Part shown: in pieces, positions 43,615-52,164 of the stretch | How positions within the stretch are numbered: the first letter of the stretch is position 1 | Layout of the letters: the number at the start of each line of letters is the position of its first letter | Source of the DNA: Hohaiivirga grylli | GTDB taxonomy: Bacteria; Pseudomonadota; Alphaproteobacteria; Rhizobiales; Beijerinckiaceae | DNA length: 64,000 nucleotides | Assembly: GCF_039655745.1 (NCBI RefSeq) | Contig: NZ_JBBYXI010000002.1 | Coordinates: 186,001-250,000 of the forward strand | Reading direction: 5' to 3' | Position numbers and translations under genes: made by a program | Notes under the pieces: generated by a model | Database searches by the model: none | Seen by the model: only the letters and a program-made list of their open reading frames with translations | Told to the model about the DNA's origin: nothing

Positions 43615-43971
43615 ATGGAAAAATCACTAGCTGAAATAAAAGCAATTGAAGACAGAATAGAGTACCTTGAAAGTCTTCAGGATGCTGAATCTGAGTGTGA
43701 AGAGACAGCCGAGCAAAGCGACAAAGGTAAAGGATTGCCGATACCTCTCGCCATAGGAGCCGGTGCCATTCTCGGTGGTGTTCTGCTTTTCAACGCAACA
43801 CATAACAGTGCCTTCATTATCGCGTCCCTTCTTATCTTTATCGTAGCCGGTATCCGATGGAATTCTTCCCGAACAAACAACAAGAAGGAAGTACAGGCAT
43901 ATTATGAGCGACGGGCCGAAATAGATATTTTGAAGCAGAGGCTTAAAGTTATGAAAGCTGGTAAAGAGTAA
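43615..43971 (+). CDS. Small membrane protein with helical flanks, unknown function
   Basis: 118 residues. An acidic helical N-terminus (MEKSLAEIKAIEDRIEYLES) is followed by two adjacent membrane helices (about 45-62 and 66-82) and a basic helical C-terminus ending KQRLKVMKAGKE. The heptad-like spacing of Ile/Leu in both flanks suggests coiled coils. ATG 43615 has AGGTGG at 43604-43609; an in-frame ATG at 43558 would add 19 residues. No family is recognised. It lies just downstream of the secretion operon on the same strand but is separated by more than 350 bases. Confidence 0.55.
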   Translation: MEKSLAEIKAIEDRIEYLESLQDAESECEETAEQSDKGKGLPIPLAIGAGAILGGVLLFNATHNSAFIIASLLIFIVAGIRWNSSRTNNKKEVQAYYERRAEIDILKQRLKVMKAGKE

Positions 43972-44369
43972 ATGAGGTCAGTACATTGTTAGATGAAAAT
44001 TTATTTGGCGTTGATATTGCATCTAGGTAATCGTGTAGGTTGTGCTCTACAACTTCCGCCCCATTACTCTTACTGGTTGTTTTTTTAAGAGTAATAGTCT
44101 CCTATATAAGGTAATACGAGAGCAGACAAACGTATTGGGACTGATCGAAGCACGTAAACCGCTAAAGTCGTTTATCCCTAGCTCTTTGATGGGGGCGGGG
44201 CGTCTTCTGGCACATAGAGAAGATTGCATAGCTTGCTGGTTGGGTTGCATCCGGTGAGTGGAATACATCAGTCATGCTCTTGACCGTTTGGAGGAGTGGG
44301 TTAGCTCATCATTGGTGCTTAGATAAGCAATCATGAATTAGATGTAGGATTTTTATAAAAATATAATAT
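43972..44369. other. Intergenic region with a 10-bp hairpin
   Basis: No gene could be supported; several short frames are open but lack start signals or a recognisable product. The perfect inverted repeat at 44063-44095 is the only clear structure. Confidence 0.5.
44063..44095. repeat. Perfect 10-bp inverted repeat
   Basis: ATTACTCTTA (44063-44072) and TAAGAGTAAT (44086-44095) are separated by 13 bases that include eight T. On RNA it would be a hairpin with a U-rich loop. It is not a standard terminator because the T run is in the loop. Confidence 0.5.
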
Positions 44370-44951
44370 TCATTTCTCAAAGATCAATTTAAACCCCAGT
44401 TTATCAAGGTCTTGTTTCATAGATTGGCAGAATATCTTTTCAGAATTTTGCGCTAATTCACCCATTGCGTTAATTTTATTTATTGTATCTCTGTCAAATG
44501 CTTGTATATCTTGATATCTAGCGTCTAACTTAGAAATTAAATTCTTTGTTTTTTTCATAAGATCAAGGGTATAATCAGCATTCACATTATCACAATACAA
44601 AAGAACGGATGCCATAACAGAGTATGATTCTAAAAAGGAATCAACTGAGACTTTATGTTCGTCAATTACCCTTTTCTTTATAATAGATTTTGTGTGACTT
44701 ACTAAAATTGAAGCCCTTTCCCCGAACTCTATCTCTAATAATTTATGAACAACATCGTATTCTGTTTTACAGGCAGTGAAGGCTAGCTCAGCTGATAAGT
44801 CACGATCATCAGATTTAGAGACATTTATAGCAAACGACCTGCCTACACATTGACCATATTCTTTCATTGCTTTCTTGAGTGGTTCAGGTTCCTGAGCAGA
44901 TACCGATGAACTCAGTATGAGTATCAAAAACGTTATGGCCCAGCATTTCAT
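44370..44951 (-). CDS. Exported helical protein of unknown function
   Basis: 193 residues with a signal peptide (MKCWAITFLILILSSSVSA-Q). The mature part is highly charged and almost wholly helical, with four cysteines after the signal peptide (QCVGRS, FTACKTEY, LYCDNV, FCQSMK) that could pair in the periplasm. ATG 44951 is preceded by GGAGATAAA; an upstream TTG at 44963 is rejected. The gene is AT-rich compared with the window. No family is recognised. It lies in a cluster of small unknown genes on the minus strand. Confidence 0.65.
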   Translation of the reverse strand: MKCWAITFLILILSSSVSAQEPEPLKKAMKEYGQCVGRSFAINVSKSDDRDLSAELAFTACKTEYDVVHKLLEIEFGERASILVSHTKSIIKKRVIDEHKVSVDSFLESYSVMASVLLYCDNVNADYTLDLMKKTKNLISKLDARYQDIQAFDRDTINKINAMGELAQNSEKIFCQSMKQDLDKLGFKLIFEK

Positions 44952-45014
44952 TTTTATCTCCAATGAGCATCGGTTCTTAGGAATATGGTTATATTTGAAG
45001 CTATTAAATCCTTC

Positions 45015-45164
45015 TTATTTTTTAATATACATCCACCAGAAATGCTTGATGGTATATATCAGGATTAAAATACCCACGATTATCATCACGGTGTTCGAAA
45101 GAGGCTTACGCCAGAAATATGCTGATACATCCCTTAGGATTTGATCTATCTGTCCTGAAGTCAT
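45015..45164 (-). CDS. 49-residue single-span membrane protein
   Basis: A short gene, ATG 45164 to TAA 45015, with a GAGGGG ribosome-binding box 8 bases upstream. The product has an amphipathic start (MTSGQIDQILRDVSAYFWRK), one membrane helix (about residues 24-38, TVMIIVGILILIYTI) and an aromatic, basic end (KHFWWMYIKK). The arrangement resembles other small regulatory or toxin-like membrane peptides, but no family is recognised. It is upstream of, and in line with, the exported protein at 44370-44951, with about 60 bases between them. Confidence 0.5.
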   Translation of the reverse strand: MTSGQIDQILRDVSAYFWRKPLSNTVMIIVGILILIYTIKHFWWMYIKK

Positions 45165-45342
45165 TCTGATTGCCCCTCTTTAATATTTCTAAAAATAATT
45201 TTCTATATAGGATATTTTTCCTCTATTGAGCAATGATGTTTTGCGTTCATGAGGCTGCTATAGAGCTCAGATTTAGCAACCTGAAAAAAGAAATCTTATA
45301 TAAAATACTAGTAAGCTTAAGCTTCGTTTATGTGGGGCCTTT

Positions 45343-45677
45343 TTATTTCAAATCCCAGCCAACAACTTTATCATCTTCAATTTTTACGCGCGTTTTATAT
45401 CGATTTTTACCAGTACTATGATACTTAAGAACAAAGGTTTCCTTTGTCTTGTAAACCTTATGATCAAAGTCTTCTGGCTTTCCGATGCTATCTATAAGCA
45501 TGTCATACGACATTCCTTGCCATATCTGGCGAGCCATTATTAGATCAACAATTTCTGTACTGCCGTATTTTTCCATCAGTTCCCTGCGACGTTTTTTTCG
45601 GCCATATAACCAACAATCACAAACCCAATGATCACAAGGAAAATCAAACCAATAATTTGGAGACCGGTCACTCGCAT
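45343..45677 (-). pseudogene. Gene interrupted at an A7 tract: frameshifted, or decoded by -1 frameshifting
   Basis: The first frame starts at ATG 45677 behind GGGAGG and encodes one membrane helix (MRVTGLQIIGLIFLVIIGF, then VIVGYMAEKN). It ends at TGA 45576-45578. The second frame, from ATG 45576 overlapping that stop as TGATG, encodes 77 residues (EKYGSTEIVDLIMARQIWQGM to KVVGWDLK). A shift of -1 at A AAA AAC (45597-45591, in the first frame) joins them as ...MAEK-N-RRRELMEKYGS..., about 110 residues. This resembles the usual anchor-plus-soluble layout of small envelope proteins with a WQGM motif and a GKPEDFD step. It may be a real indel, a sequencing error in a homopolymer, programmed frameshifting, or coupled reinitiation. 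Confidence 0.6.
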
Positions 45678-45924
45678 ATCCTCCCTAGTTTAGAAGGAAT
45701 ATGATGGAATAAATTTCTGTATGCAAGGTTGGAGTATATGAAGATAATAGAGCTTATTTGTTTACAAAAAACTTCCTGGAAGTAGCAAGGTGAGTGCTCA
45801 GTCTCTTCCGACTTCGCGAAATTTCTTCAATGATTGTAGCAAATATCAATCAGAGATTGGCTGCTTAATCATTGCAAAGGAGGCGAAACAATCGGCTACT
45901 TGATTGAGGCGGGAGAACAATGTG
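45678..45924. other. AT-rich intergenic region without a supported gene
   Basis: About 250 bases (313 to the tRNA) with no convincing frame on either strand. Promoters for the interrupted gene and the downstream end of the tRNA-Phe transcript presumably lie here. Confidence 0.5.
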
Positions 45925-45949
45925 AAAACAGCCTGCCTAACAACAGGCT
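45925..45949 (-). terminator. Probable terminator of the tRNA-Phe transcript
   Basis: On the minus strand AGCCTG and CAGGCT (plus-strand 45944-45949 and 45930-45935) form a 6-bp stem with an 8-base loop, followed by GTTTTC. It lies about 40 bases beyond the tRNA 3' end. Confidence 0.55.
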
Positions 45950-45990
45950 AACACATTTTGATTGGAAATCGCTGAAAGTCTTGAGGGGAA

Positions 45991-46066
45991 TGGTGCCCAG
46001 AGGCGGGATCGAACCACCGACACTGCGATTTTCAGTCGCATGCTCTACCAACTGAGCTATCTGGGC
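45991..46066 (-). tRNA. tRNA-Phe (GAA)
   Basis: A 76-base tRNA with encoded CCA. The acceptor stem GCCCAGA pairs with TCTGGGC. The D arm is GCTCAGTTGGTAGAGC, the anticodon loop CTGAAAA carries GAA, and the T arm GGTGGTTCGATCCCGCC is intact. Confidence 0.97.
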
Positions 46067-46291
46067 ATCTCTGTTCGGCAGTGCCAAACGTTATAGACCC
46101 GCCGTGTATAGTCAGGTTGGTTTGATCTGTCCAGAGCTATTGCTGATTTTTTCCCATGGGTTTTCAAAAAAATATCATAACACTGGAAAAAGTATTTGTT
46201 TTCAATGGAAGCAATCTATGAAAAAGTGGCTATACTGCTTCAGATAATAGAGATTGATAAAATAAAAATCTCTTTGGAACGGGAGGAATAG

Positions 46292-47263
46292 ATGTTGTCA
46301 GCCGCTCACCGTTTTCCGGCGCTTATTGCCGATATTGGTGGAACAAATGCGCGTTTTGCCTTGCTGACCAGAGCAGGGGGGCAACCCCAGCAATTGAAAA
46401 CACTGGCGTGCAATGATTATCCGGATATTGTTTCGGCCATAGAGGCCTATCTTTCTACGGTTGAGGCGCAGCGCCCATGGGAAGCTGTTGTGGCAATCGC
46501 CAACCCGGTTACGGGTGACCATATAAAAATGACGAACCACGTCTGGAGTTTTTCAATTGAGGAAAGCCGCAAGGCCCTTAATTTGATTAATCTCCATGTC
46601 ATCAATGATTTTACGGCGCTGGCGTTATCATTACCGTTGCTGCGTCCGAATGAGCAGGTTCAGGTTGGAAGTGGGCGTGCCAGACCTCGTTCTGTCATCG
46701 GGTTGATTGGCCCAGGTACAGGGCTTGGTGTGTCTGGCCTTGTGCCCGTCGCGCCTCGTGGCTGGCAGGCACTGGCCGGTGAAGGTGGGCATGCAAGCTT
46801 CAGCCCGGTCAATGATGAAGAAGACAGGATTTTGAATTTTGTCAGGCAGAAGCATCAGAATATTTCCACTGAGCGGCTGGTGTCTGGTCCGGGTCTTGTC
46901 AGGCTGTATGGTGCGATTGCAGAGCTGGCTGGTGATAAGCCTCAGGAATTTACACCGGCTGATGTCAGTAAACATGCGCTTGCGAAAACAGATGCACATT
47001 GTGAGCGGGCGCTGGATCTGTTCTGTGCCATGCTGGGCTCTGCAGCCGGTAATCTGGCTCTGACGCTTGGTGCAGAAGGCGGGGTTTATATTGGGGGCGG
47101 TATTGTGCCTGGAATTCTCAGCTACTTCAAAAAATCCCGTTTTCGCCAGCAGTTTGAGGCAAAGGGACGTTTAAGCGATTATCTGGCAAATATTCCAACT
47201 TTTGTGATCACTGCATCCAACCCGGCTCTTTTAGGCGCCGCTGCTTTGTTGCAGCAGGAGTGA
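46292..47263 (+). CDS. glk: Glucokinase
   Basis: Phosphorylates glucose with ATP. The 323-residue protein is of the proteobacterial Glk type. It shows LIADIGGTNARFAL (phosphate 1, about residues 11-24), VINDFTALALSLP (about 107-119), GPGTGLGVSGLVP (about 138-150) and the substrate-binding GEGGHASFSP (about 160-170). ATG 46292 follows GGGAGGA. It is convergent with a GluP-type sugar carrier across one bidirectional terminator, consistent with non-PTS glucose uptake then phosphorylation. Confidence 0.95.
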   Translation: MLSAAHRFPALIADIGGTNARFALLTRAGGQPQQLKTLACNDYPDIVSAIEAYLSTVEAQRPWEAVVAIANPVTGDHIKMTNHVWSFSIEESRKALNLINLHVINDFTALALSLPLLRPNEQVQVGSGRARPRSVIGLIGPGTGLGVSGLVPVAPRGWQALAGEGGHASFSPVNDEEDRILNFVRQKHQNISTERLVSGPGLVRLYGAIAELAGDKPQEFTPADVSKHALAKTDAHCERALDLFCAMLGSAAGNLALTLGAEGGVYIGGGIVPGILSYFKKSRFRQQFEAKGRLSDYLANIPTFVITASNPALLGAAALLQQE

Positions 47264-47280
47264 TACGTAAACTTGTATGA

Positions 47281-47308
47281 AAAAGCCGCCGTTTCCGGCG
47301 GCTTTTTT
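47281..47308. terminator. Bidirectional terminator between glk and the sugar transporter
   Basis: GCCGCCG (47285-47291) pairs with CGGCGGC (47296-47302), loop TTTC, with AAAA on the left and six T on the right. Confidence 0.92.
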
Positions 47309-47314
47309 GTGACG

Positions 47315-48553
47315 TCAATCTCTCGGTTTATGTCCTTTGATACCGTAGAAGAAGATGTAGAAATAGCAGATAACTGGCAAGATAAAGGAAGGAAGCAGGC
47401 CAATCTGGTCAGCCAAGGCCCCCTGTATAACCGGAACAATCGCGCCACCCACAATTGCCATACAAAGAATGCCGGAACCCTTACTGGTGAAATGGCCAAG
47501 GCCCTTGAGTGCAAGGCTGAAGATTGTCGGGAACATGATGGAGTTGAACAGGCCAATTGCCAGAACCGCATACATGGCCGTTGTGCCCCCAACCATCATC
47601 GCAATAACCAGAAGCAGCATATTGATGCAGGCATTGAAAGCCAGCAGTGTTCCGGGGCGGATGTAGGTCATCAAAACAACGCCGACAAAACGACCGACCA
47701 TAGCTCCGCCCCAATAGAGTGAGAGCAGGCGGCCAGCATCATGTTCAGACAGGCCAGCAACATATGGCTGGGATGCAAAGTTCACGAAGAAGCTGCCGAT
47801 TGAAACCTCAGCGCCTACATAGGTAAAGATACCGACTGCACCCAGAATAAGATGGCGGTACTGCCAGACAGAAGAATGCTTCTGGTCATTGGTAATGGCA
47901 GTTTCCTGTTCTGCAATCTGTGGCAGTGGTATTCTGGAAAAAACAAGTGCAAGCAGGAATAGAGCAATGGCAAGGCCAATATATGGACCCTGAACGCTTT
48001 GCGCCTCTGCAACCGCATCCACAGGCTGCCCTGTGACTGCCTGCAAAATGAGCACAGACCCAAAATATGGCCCAATCGTCGTACCGAGCGAGTTAAAAGC
48101 CTGTGTCAAATTCAGACGGCGGGATGCTGTTTCCGGGCTACCCAGCTCTGTGACATACGGGTTTGCTGCCACCTGAAGCAGGGTAATGCCGCTTGCCAGA
48201 ACAAATAAAGCAAACAGGAAGATGCCGTAAACCCGTGCCGCTGCTGCCGGGTAGAAGAGCAGACAGCCAATACCGGCAACGGACAGACCGATAATAATGC
48301 CAAGTTTGTATCCCAGCTTCTCAACCAGCCAGCCGGAAGGGTAGGACATGACGAAATAGGCCGTAAAGAAGCAAAACTGGATCAGCATGGCTTCAACGTA
48401 GTTCAGTGTGAAGACACCCTTGAGATGTGGAATGAGAATATCATTCAGGGAGGTAATCAGCCCCCACATGAAAAAGAGAGAGGTCAGCACGATCAATGCT
48501 GAGGTATAAGAACTTGTACGTGTCGTCTGAGAAGCATTGGAACTGGTTGCCAT
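47315..48553 (-). CDS. gluP: Sugar MFS transporter, GluP/FucP family
   Basis: 412 residues and about twelve membrane helices, of the fucose/glucose-galactose H+ symporter family. Diagnostic stretches are FFMWGLITSLNDILIPHLK in the first helix, FFTAYFVMSYPSGWLVEKLGYK, and LLQVAANPYVTELGSPETASRRLNLTQAFNSLGT. Brucella GluP carries glucose and galactose, and glk next door supports a glucose role. ATG 48553 follows AGGGAAG; the frame is open to a TTG at 48580 but this is unlikely to be used. Confidence 0.9.
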   Translation of the reverse strand: MATSSNASQTTRTSSYTSALIVLTSLFFMWGLITSLNDILIPHLKGVFTLNYVEAMLIQFCFFTAYFVMSYPSGWLVEKLGYKLGIIIGLSVAGIGCLLFYPAAAARVYGIFLFALFVLASGITLLQVAANPYVTELGSPETASRRLNLTQAFNSLGTTIGPYFGSVLILQAVTGQPVDAVAEAQSVQGPYIGLAIALFLLALVFSRIPLPQIAEQETAITNDQKHSSVWQYRHLILGAVGIFTYVGAEVSIGSFFVNFASQPYVAGLSEHDAGRLLSLYWGGAMVGRFVGVVLMTYIRPGTLLAFNACINMLLLVIAMMVGGTTAMYAVLAIGLFNSIMFPTIFSLALKGLGHFTSKGSGILCMAIVGGAIVPVIQGALADQIGLLPSFILPVICYFYIFFYGIKGHKPRD

Positions 48554-48888
48554 CGCGTTCTTCCCTGTTGCTGTAACCAAAGAGAGACCTTCGATATTAT
48601 AGGGCAGTTTTGAAAATACCCTCGTACTGCTATCTAAGGCTTTCGATTATATTTTAGAAAAAAATGCTACATTTTTAATGATCTGTACAGAGAAATATCT
48701 GATCTGGTATCTTCATTCTAACGAATGCTTATCAGCGGTTTTATGTACCATATGATTAAATATTGTGCTGAATGCTGAAAATTACTGCAATTAGGCGTCA
48801 GAAGTATACCATCGACATATAGAAACTTGTTCTGCTTCTGGTACCCTTAGATCACTAGTTTTGCTTAAGCCAAATGCAGGGGGATATC
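48554..48888. other. Divergent promoter region between gluP and glutamate dehydrogenase
   Basis: 335 bases between two divergent starts, AT-rich in the middle (48650-48780). No further gene is seen and no strong dyad was found. Confidence 0.55.
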
Positions 48889-50151
48889 ATGGAAGAGACG
48901 ATGTTGGACAAGGCCTTGGTTCGTTTGGAAGAGGCCGCCCGCCATCTCAATATTGATAGCGATGTTCTTGAAAAGCTGAAATATCCTCGTGAAACAATCA
49001 AAGCCCGTCTGATGATCAGAATGGATGATGGCTCCCGCAAGTCATTCATGGCCTGGCGTTGCCGCTATGATGATACACGTGGCCCAACAAAGGGTGGTAT
49101 CCGTTTCCATCCTGATGTTACGGCTGAGGAAGTTGAGACGCTTGCCTTCTGGATGACAATCAAATGTGCTGTTACCAATCTGCCGTATGGTGGTGGCAAG
49201 GGGGGCGTACGTGTTGATCCTCGGTCTTTGTCACGTAGTGAGATTGAACGTCTTTCCCGCGCCTATGTGCAGGCTTTTGCCCGGGTCATTGGACCGGATC
49301 GTGATATCCCGGCTCCAGATGTCTATACCAATGCCATGATCATGGGCTGGATGGCTGATGAATATTCAACCCTGATGGGTGAATCTATGCCAGCCGTTGT
49401 TACTGGTAAGCCAATTGCACTTGGTGGGTCGCTAGGTCGTAATGATGCGACGGCTCGTGGTGGCTATTATCTGCTCAATCATCTGCGTGATGAGCTGAAG
49501 CTCGAAAAGGGCGGCCGTGTCGTTGTTCAGGGCTTTGGGAATGCCGGCCAATATATTGCTGAGCTGATGGCACAGGACGGCTATCGTGTTGTTGCTGTCT
49601 CGGATACAGGTGGAGCAATTCTCAACGATGATGGCTTGAATGTTGCTGAGCTGATCGCCCTCAAGAAGAACGGTAAATCCGTTGTTGATCTCGCAGGTCA
49701 GAATGGCACTATTAAAATCTCAACCGATGAACTCCTTGCTGTGCCGAGCGACGTTCTGGTACCTGCAGCAATGGAAGACCTGATCCATAAAGGCAACGCT
49801 GCCAGCATCAGGACACGGGTTATCCTTGAGCTTGCCAATGGTCCGATTACGGCGGAAGCAGATACAATCCTGAATGCTGCGGGCGTGATTATTCTGCCGG
49901 ATATTCTCGCCAATGCCGGTGGTGTGACGGTGTCATATTTTGAATGGGTCCAGAACAAGCAGGGCTTCTACTGGACAGTCGAAGAAATCCATGAGCGTCT
50001 GCGCCGGATTATGGAAGCTGAAGGAAAGCTGATATGGGATCTGGCAAAAGAGCAGAACATCCCTGTCCGTACAGCGGCTTATGTGCATGCGCTTGGACGT
50101 CTGGCTGAAGCGATTGAAGCGCATGGAACGCAGGCTTTCTTTACGGCCTGA
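48889..50151 (+). CDS. Glutamate dehydrogenase (Glu/Leu/Phe/Val dehydrogenase family)
   Basis: Catalyses reversible oxidative deamination of glutamate to 2-oxoglutarate with NAD(P). 420 residues, the small hexameric type. It has RGPTKGGIRFHPDVT and the catalytic-lysine segment NLPYGGGKGGVRVDP (about 95-109), then GPDRDIPAPDVYTN. The dinucleotide fold has VVQGFGNAGQYIAE (about 210-223). ATG 48889 is spaced well from AGGGGG at 48878-48883; an ATG at 48874 lies before that box. A strong terminator with a TTCG loop follows. Cofactor choice is not settled. Confidence 0.93.
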   Translation: MEETMLDKALVRLEEAARHLNIDSDVLEKLKYPRETIKARLMIRMDDGSRKSFMAWRCRYDDTRGPTKGGIRFHPDVTAEEVETLAFWMTIKCAVTNLPYGGGKGGVRVDPRSLSRSEIERLSRAYVQAFARVIGPDRDIPAPDVYTNAMIMGWMADEYSTLMGESMPAVVTGKPIALGGSLGRNDATARGGYYLLNHLRDELKLEKGGRVVVQGFGNAGQYIAELMAQDGYRVVAVSDTGGAILNDDGLNVAELIALKKNGKSVVDLAGQNGTIKISTDELLAVPSDVLVPAAMEDLIHKGNAASIRTRVILELANGPITAEADTILNAAGVIILPDILANAGGVTVSYFEWVQNKQGFYWTVEEIHERLRRIMEAEGKLIWDLAKEQNIPVRTAAYVHALGRLAEAIEAHGTQAFFTA

Positions 50152-50175
50152 TTTCTGAGCTCATTGAAATTAATG

Positions 50176-50200
50176 ATCGCGCCTTCGGGCGCGATTTTTA
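50176..50200 (+). terminator. Terminator with TTCG tetraloop after glutamate dehydrogenase
   Basis: ATCGCGCC (50176-50183), loop TTCG, GGCGCGAT (50188-50195), then T-rich sequence. Confidence 0.92.
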
Positions 50201-50319
50201 TTTGGAATGAGTAAAGTATTCTCTGTTCGCATTTGATTAAGCTATCTCGACTTATAATTTCCGCAATTGTGGACGTAATACCGGAAACTGAACCGTTATT
50301 TGACTGAGAAAGTGACGAG

Positions 50320-51102
50320 ATGACCGATAAGACCAAAGATACTGGCATCACAAACAGTGCACAGATGTTGTCGCATTCTTATGAATTGCCGTCCCTTGAT
50401 CCGGAGTTCATTCTGAGTGACGAAATGCGTGGCGTTCGTTTTTTGCTTGAGTACTCTAAGGCCGAGTTGACATTACGTCGTTGGGGCATTCGCTCAACCG
50501 TTGTAGTATTCGGTAGTGCCCGCACTCACGAAGATGGCCACCAGAAAGCCCGACACTGGTATAATGAGGCCCGTAGTTTCGGCCGGATTGTCTCTGAGCG
50601 TGGTGGTGCCTTGCAGTCAAATGGCGGTGTCCGTGACAATGTTATTGCAACGGGTGGTGGTCCGGGTGTTATGGAAGCGGCAAATCGCGGGGCTTCAGAA
50701 GCCGGGGCACCAACAATCGGCTTCAATATTACACTCCCGCACGAGCAGGAACCTAACCGTTATTCAACACCAGATCTGACATTCCGTTTCCATTATTTTG
50801 GAATGCGTAAAATGCATCTTGCTATGCGTGCGAATGCTCTGGTGGTCTTCCCCGGTGGATTTGGTACTTTTGATGAGCTCTTTGAAATCCTGACACTCTG
50901 TCAGACAGGGAAAATGCCAAAGGTACCGATTATTCTGTTTGATCGTGAGTATTGGACCAAGCTGATCAATATGGAATATCTCGTGGAAATGGGAATGATC
51001 CATGCGGAAGATCTGACATTGTTCGACTATGCGGAGAGTGCGGAAGAGGCTTGGGAGAAACTCGTGGCTAAAGGAATCCCAAATCCTGGAAAAACAAGCT
51101 AA
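50320..51102 (+). CDS. LOG-like Rossmann-fold protein (TIGR00730 superfamily), long form
   Basis: 260 residues. It carries VVVFGSARTHEDG (about 62-74), ATGGGPGVMEAANRGA (about 110-125), MRKMHLAMRANALVVFPGGFGTFDELFE (catalytic PGGxGT, about 162-190) and a C-terminal helix. The N-terminal extension of about 60 residues distinguishes it from the short LOG protein at 22054. Nucleotide monophosphate phosphoribohydrolase activity is the family expectation; the old label lysine decarboxylase is unsupported. It stands as a single gene. Confidence 0.87.
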   Translation: MTDKTKDTGITNSAQMLSHSYELPSLDPEFILSDEMRGVRFLLEYSKAELTLRRWGIRSTVVVFGSARTHEDGHQKARHWYNEARSFGRIVSERGGALQSNGGVRDNVIATGGGPGVMEAANRGASEAGAPTIGFNITLPHEQEPNRYSTPDLTFRFHYFGMRKMHLAMRANALVVFPGGFGTFDELFEILTLCQTGKMPKVPIILFDREYWTKLINMEYLVEMGMIHAEDLTLFDYAESAEEAWEKLVAKGIPNPGKTS

Positions 51103-51297
51103 GTCTCCTGTATTTATGGGATACGGCCAAATTGCTTATTTTGTAATTGCCATTTTTCCTGTACAGCCTTTCCTACATAAGCATTAATCAAAGCATCCAG
51201 TATAATGACTGGGTGCTTTTTGGTTTGTGGAAGTTGTTTTGGAAGATACGTTAGGGGAAATTGCTAGGCCGGATATCAGCTTTCTAGCAGTGTAAAT

Positions 51298-52062
51298 ATG
51301 ATAAAAGTTCTCACCTATAATGTTCATCGCTGGGTAGGGCTGGACCGCAGGACCAGCCCGGAGCGCGCGGCAGCTGTTATTGCTGCAAGCGGGGCGAGAA
51401 TTGTTGCTTTGCAGGAAGTTAAAGCTGGAAAAGCCCGCATGGGCTGGCAAAACCGGGCAGAAGCGGTTGCGCGTTCTCTTGGTATGACACTTCATTTCCA
51501 GCCAACCGCGCGTATTTTTGGTGAACAGCTTGGCCTTGCTATCATGACCGATCTGCCATCCCGGCGGATCAAAGGTGAGCGACTGCCGAGTGTCTCAGTC
51601 GATGGCGGCATTTCAAAACGCAGCGCATTGTGGATTGAGGTCGATTATGAGGGGCTCAAGATACAGGTAATCAATACCCATCTTTCACTGCGCCCCAATG
51701 AACGGCTGATGCAGGCCCAGACCTTGCTGGGAGAAGAATGGCTTGGTCATGAAAAATGCGCCAATCCCGTTATCTTCATGGGAGATTTCAATGCTTCCCC
51801 GAACTCACGCTCCTATCGGCTGATTACCGAAAGTTTTGGTGATGCGCAGCTGATGTCGCGCAGTGCGCTTGCAAGGCCTACGTTTCATGCCAGAATGCCT
51901 TTGGTCAGGCTTGATCATATCTTCCTGCGTGGCGAGATGATGCGGGTCACCAAAGCGCGCCCCGTACATTCTGTCTTAACGCGTTCAGCATCTGATCATC
52001 TGCCATTACTGGCTCATATTGCGTTCAATCGCTCCATAAAAGCAGGTAAAAGGGAAGCATGA
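51298..52062 (+). CDS. Endonuclease/exonuclease/phosphatase family protein
   Basis: 254 residues with the metal-dependent EEP fold: MIKVLTYNVHRWVG at the start, IVALQEVKAG (metal-binding Glu, about 36-45), VINTHLSLRPNERLMQAQTL, FMGDFNASPNS (about 160-170), LDHIFLRG and SDHLPLLAHI near the end. The enzyme could act on nucleic acid, phosphoinositide-like lipid or other phosphodiesters, and no signal peptide is visible. It is followed 102 bases later by a glycosyltransferase. Confidence 0.88.
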   Translation: MIKVLTYNVHRWVGLDRRTSPERAAAVIAASGARIVALQEVKAGKARMGWQNRAEAVARSLGMTLHFQPTARIFGEQLGLAIMTDLPSRRIKGERLPSVSVDGGISKRSALWIEVDYEGLKIQVINTHLSLRPNERLMQAQTLLGEEWLGHEKCANPVIFMGDFNASPNSRSYRLITESFGDAQLMSRSALARPTFHARMPLVRLDHIFLRGEMMRVTKARPVHSVLTRSASDHLPLLAHIAFNRSIKAGKREA

Positions 52063-52164
52063 TCCGTTTTTGATGCATACCAAATGGTTTTACATAGCTT
52101 ATTGGCTTAAAAAACTTGCATCTTTCAAGATGGAACGGTAGCCAGATGTCCAACGAGGCCAGAG

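Noticed and set aside
44042..44268. Overlapping frames of about 71-73 codons on both strands
   Set aside because: No ribosome-binding site, no coherent composition and no family; the region is better described as intergenic.
45233..45421. Plus-strand frame of 62 codons with hydrophobic segments
   Set aside because: No start signal; it runs antisense into the better supported interrupted gene on the minus strand.
45896..46087. Open frame of 63 codons on the minus strand
   Set aside because: It is the translation of the tRNA-Phe gene and its flanks; the tRNA explains the region.
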